NCBI RefSeq assembly: GCF_003130405.1
Contig: NZ_QEAS01000001.1
Location: 2,310-66,309, forward strand
Source of the DNA: Pararcticibacter amylolyticus
GTDB lineage: Bacteria > Bacteroidota > Bacteroidia > Sphingobacteriales > Sphingobacteriaceae
Reading direction: 5' to 3'
DNA length: 64,000 bases
This document shows, in pieces, positions 63,811-64,000 of this stretch (the first letter of the stretch is position 1; every line of letters starts with the position of its first letter). Position numbers and translations under genes: made by a program. The notes under the pieces were generated by a model that was not told where the DNA came from, ran no database searches, and saw only the letters and a program-made list of their open reading frames with translations.

Positions 63811-64000
63811 TTAACTTTTGTTTAGAAATTTTCTCTTAAAAAAGGCCCAAACAAGAGGAATAGCAGTAACGAAGATAAAACCGATAATAATATATAAAAG
63901 ATATTCGTCTATCTCCTTCTCAAATCTTTTCCCCAAGAAAAAACCTAATAAAGTTAGTGATGCAACCCACAAAATAGCGCCGGCCACATTATAGAAAGTA
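63811..64000 (-). CDS. DedA-family membrane protein, C-terminal fragment (5' end outside window)
   Basis: The frame is open from the right edge to TAA at 63811-63813 and gives 62 residues: YNVAGAILWVASLTLLGFF, a short polar loop, and a second membrane helix LYIIIGFIFVTAIPLVWAF, then a basic tail. The NxxGAxxW pattern followed by GYFLG-type helix is that of DedA/SNARE-associated proteins, thought to move lipids or act on membrane potential. Only the last two helices are seen, so identity is likely but not certain. Confidence 0.8.
   Translation of the reverse strand, partial: TFYNVAGAILWVASLTLLGFFLGKRFEKEIDEYLLYIIIGFIFVTAIPLVWAFFKRKFLNKS

Noticed and set aside
1-64000. tRNA, rRNA, CRISPR array, transposase, integrase or phage genes
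   Set aside because: I looked for cloverleaf-like intergenic sequence, regular spaced repeats and recombinase motifs and saw none. Gaps between genes are short and explained by promoters and terminators.

Overview
The window looks like chromosomal DNA of a Bacteroidota bacterium, most likely of the Sphingobacteriaceae (Pedobacter-like). The evidence is a SusC-type TonB-dependent receptor with its FecR anti-sigma factor and ECF sigma factor, type IX secretion genes (porV, gldJ), a three-gene succinate dehydrogenase/fumarate reductase, several Bacteroidota-restricted families (DUF2480, DUF3108, DUF3109, DUF4159, DUF4834, DUF6427), and repeated TAnnTTTG-type -7 promoter elements. Genus and species cannot be fixed from the sequence alone. 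I found no rRNA, tRNA, CRISPR array, insertion sequence or phage gene.

Bases 1-14030 form a pectin-use region. A minus-strand sigma factor / FecR / SusC module (SusC runs off the left edge) lies beside kduD-kduI. Next come a plus-strand SDR oxidoreductase and a GH43 glycosidase, then a minus-strand secreted operon (PL1 pectate lyase, rhamnogalacturonan acetylesterase, pectin methylesterase), then a LacI-type regulator. Together these would de-esterify and cut pectin outside the cytoplasm and feed the unsaturated uronates through KduI/KduD. A 14-bp sequence occurs in front of the GH43 gene and again between the pectate lyase and lacI genes, and may be the LacI operator.

Bases 14040-43870 are mostly housekeeping genes: an RNA-type MBL/beta-CASP protein; a BlaI/BlaR1-like pair in which blaR1 carries a one-base frameshift; sdhCAB; pdeM; an HtrA protease; dapF; aspS; rfbA and rfbD; a coaX / outer-membrane protein / lptC / ppiD operon; upp with a HAD phosphatase and a DinB protein; uvrB; ywbE; and a YfhO-family membrane protein. 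Strong hairpin terminators separate many of these units.

Bases 43923-54703 are a surface-glycan locus. Two glycosyltransferases point left. To the right lie a methyltransferase and then a tight operon for the nonulosonic acid pseudaminic acid: pseB, pseC, an SpsF-like cytidylyltransferase in the pseF position, a fused pseG-pseH, pseI, and a Wzx-like flippase. The operon starts with a protein resembling the MptE/DUF115 and GT42 families, which is a good candidate for the sugar transferase. This is the most unusual part of the window.

Bases 54915-64000 hold typA, a FeoB-associated Cys-rich peptide, ispF-porV, gldJ, and a minus-strand operon dedA (cut by the right edge) / ppa / CNNM-CBS transporter / rsmE / DUF4159.
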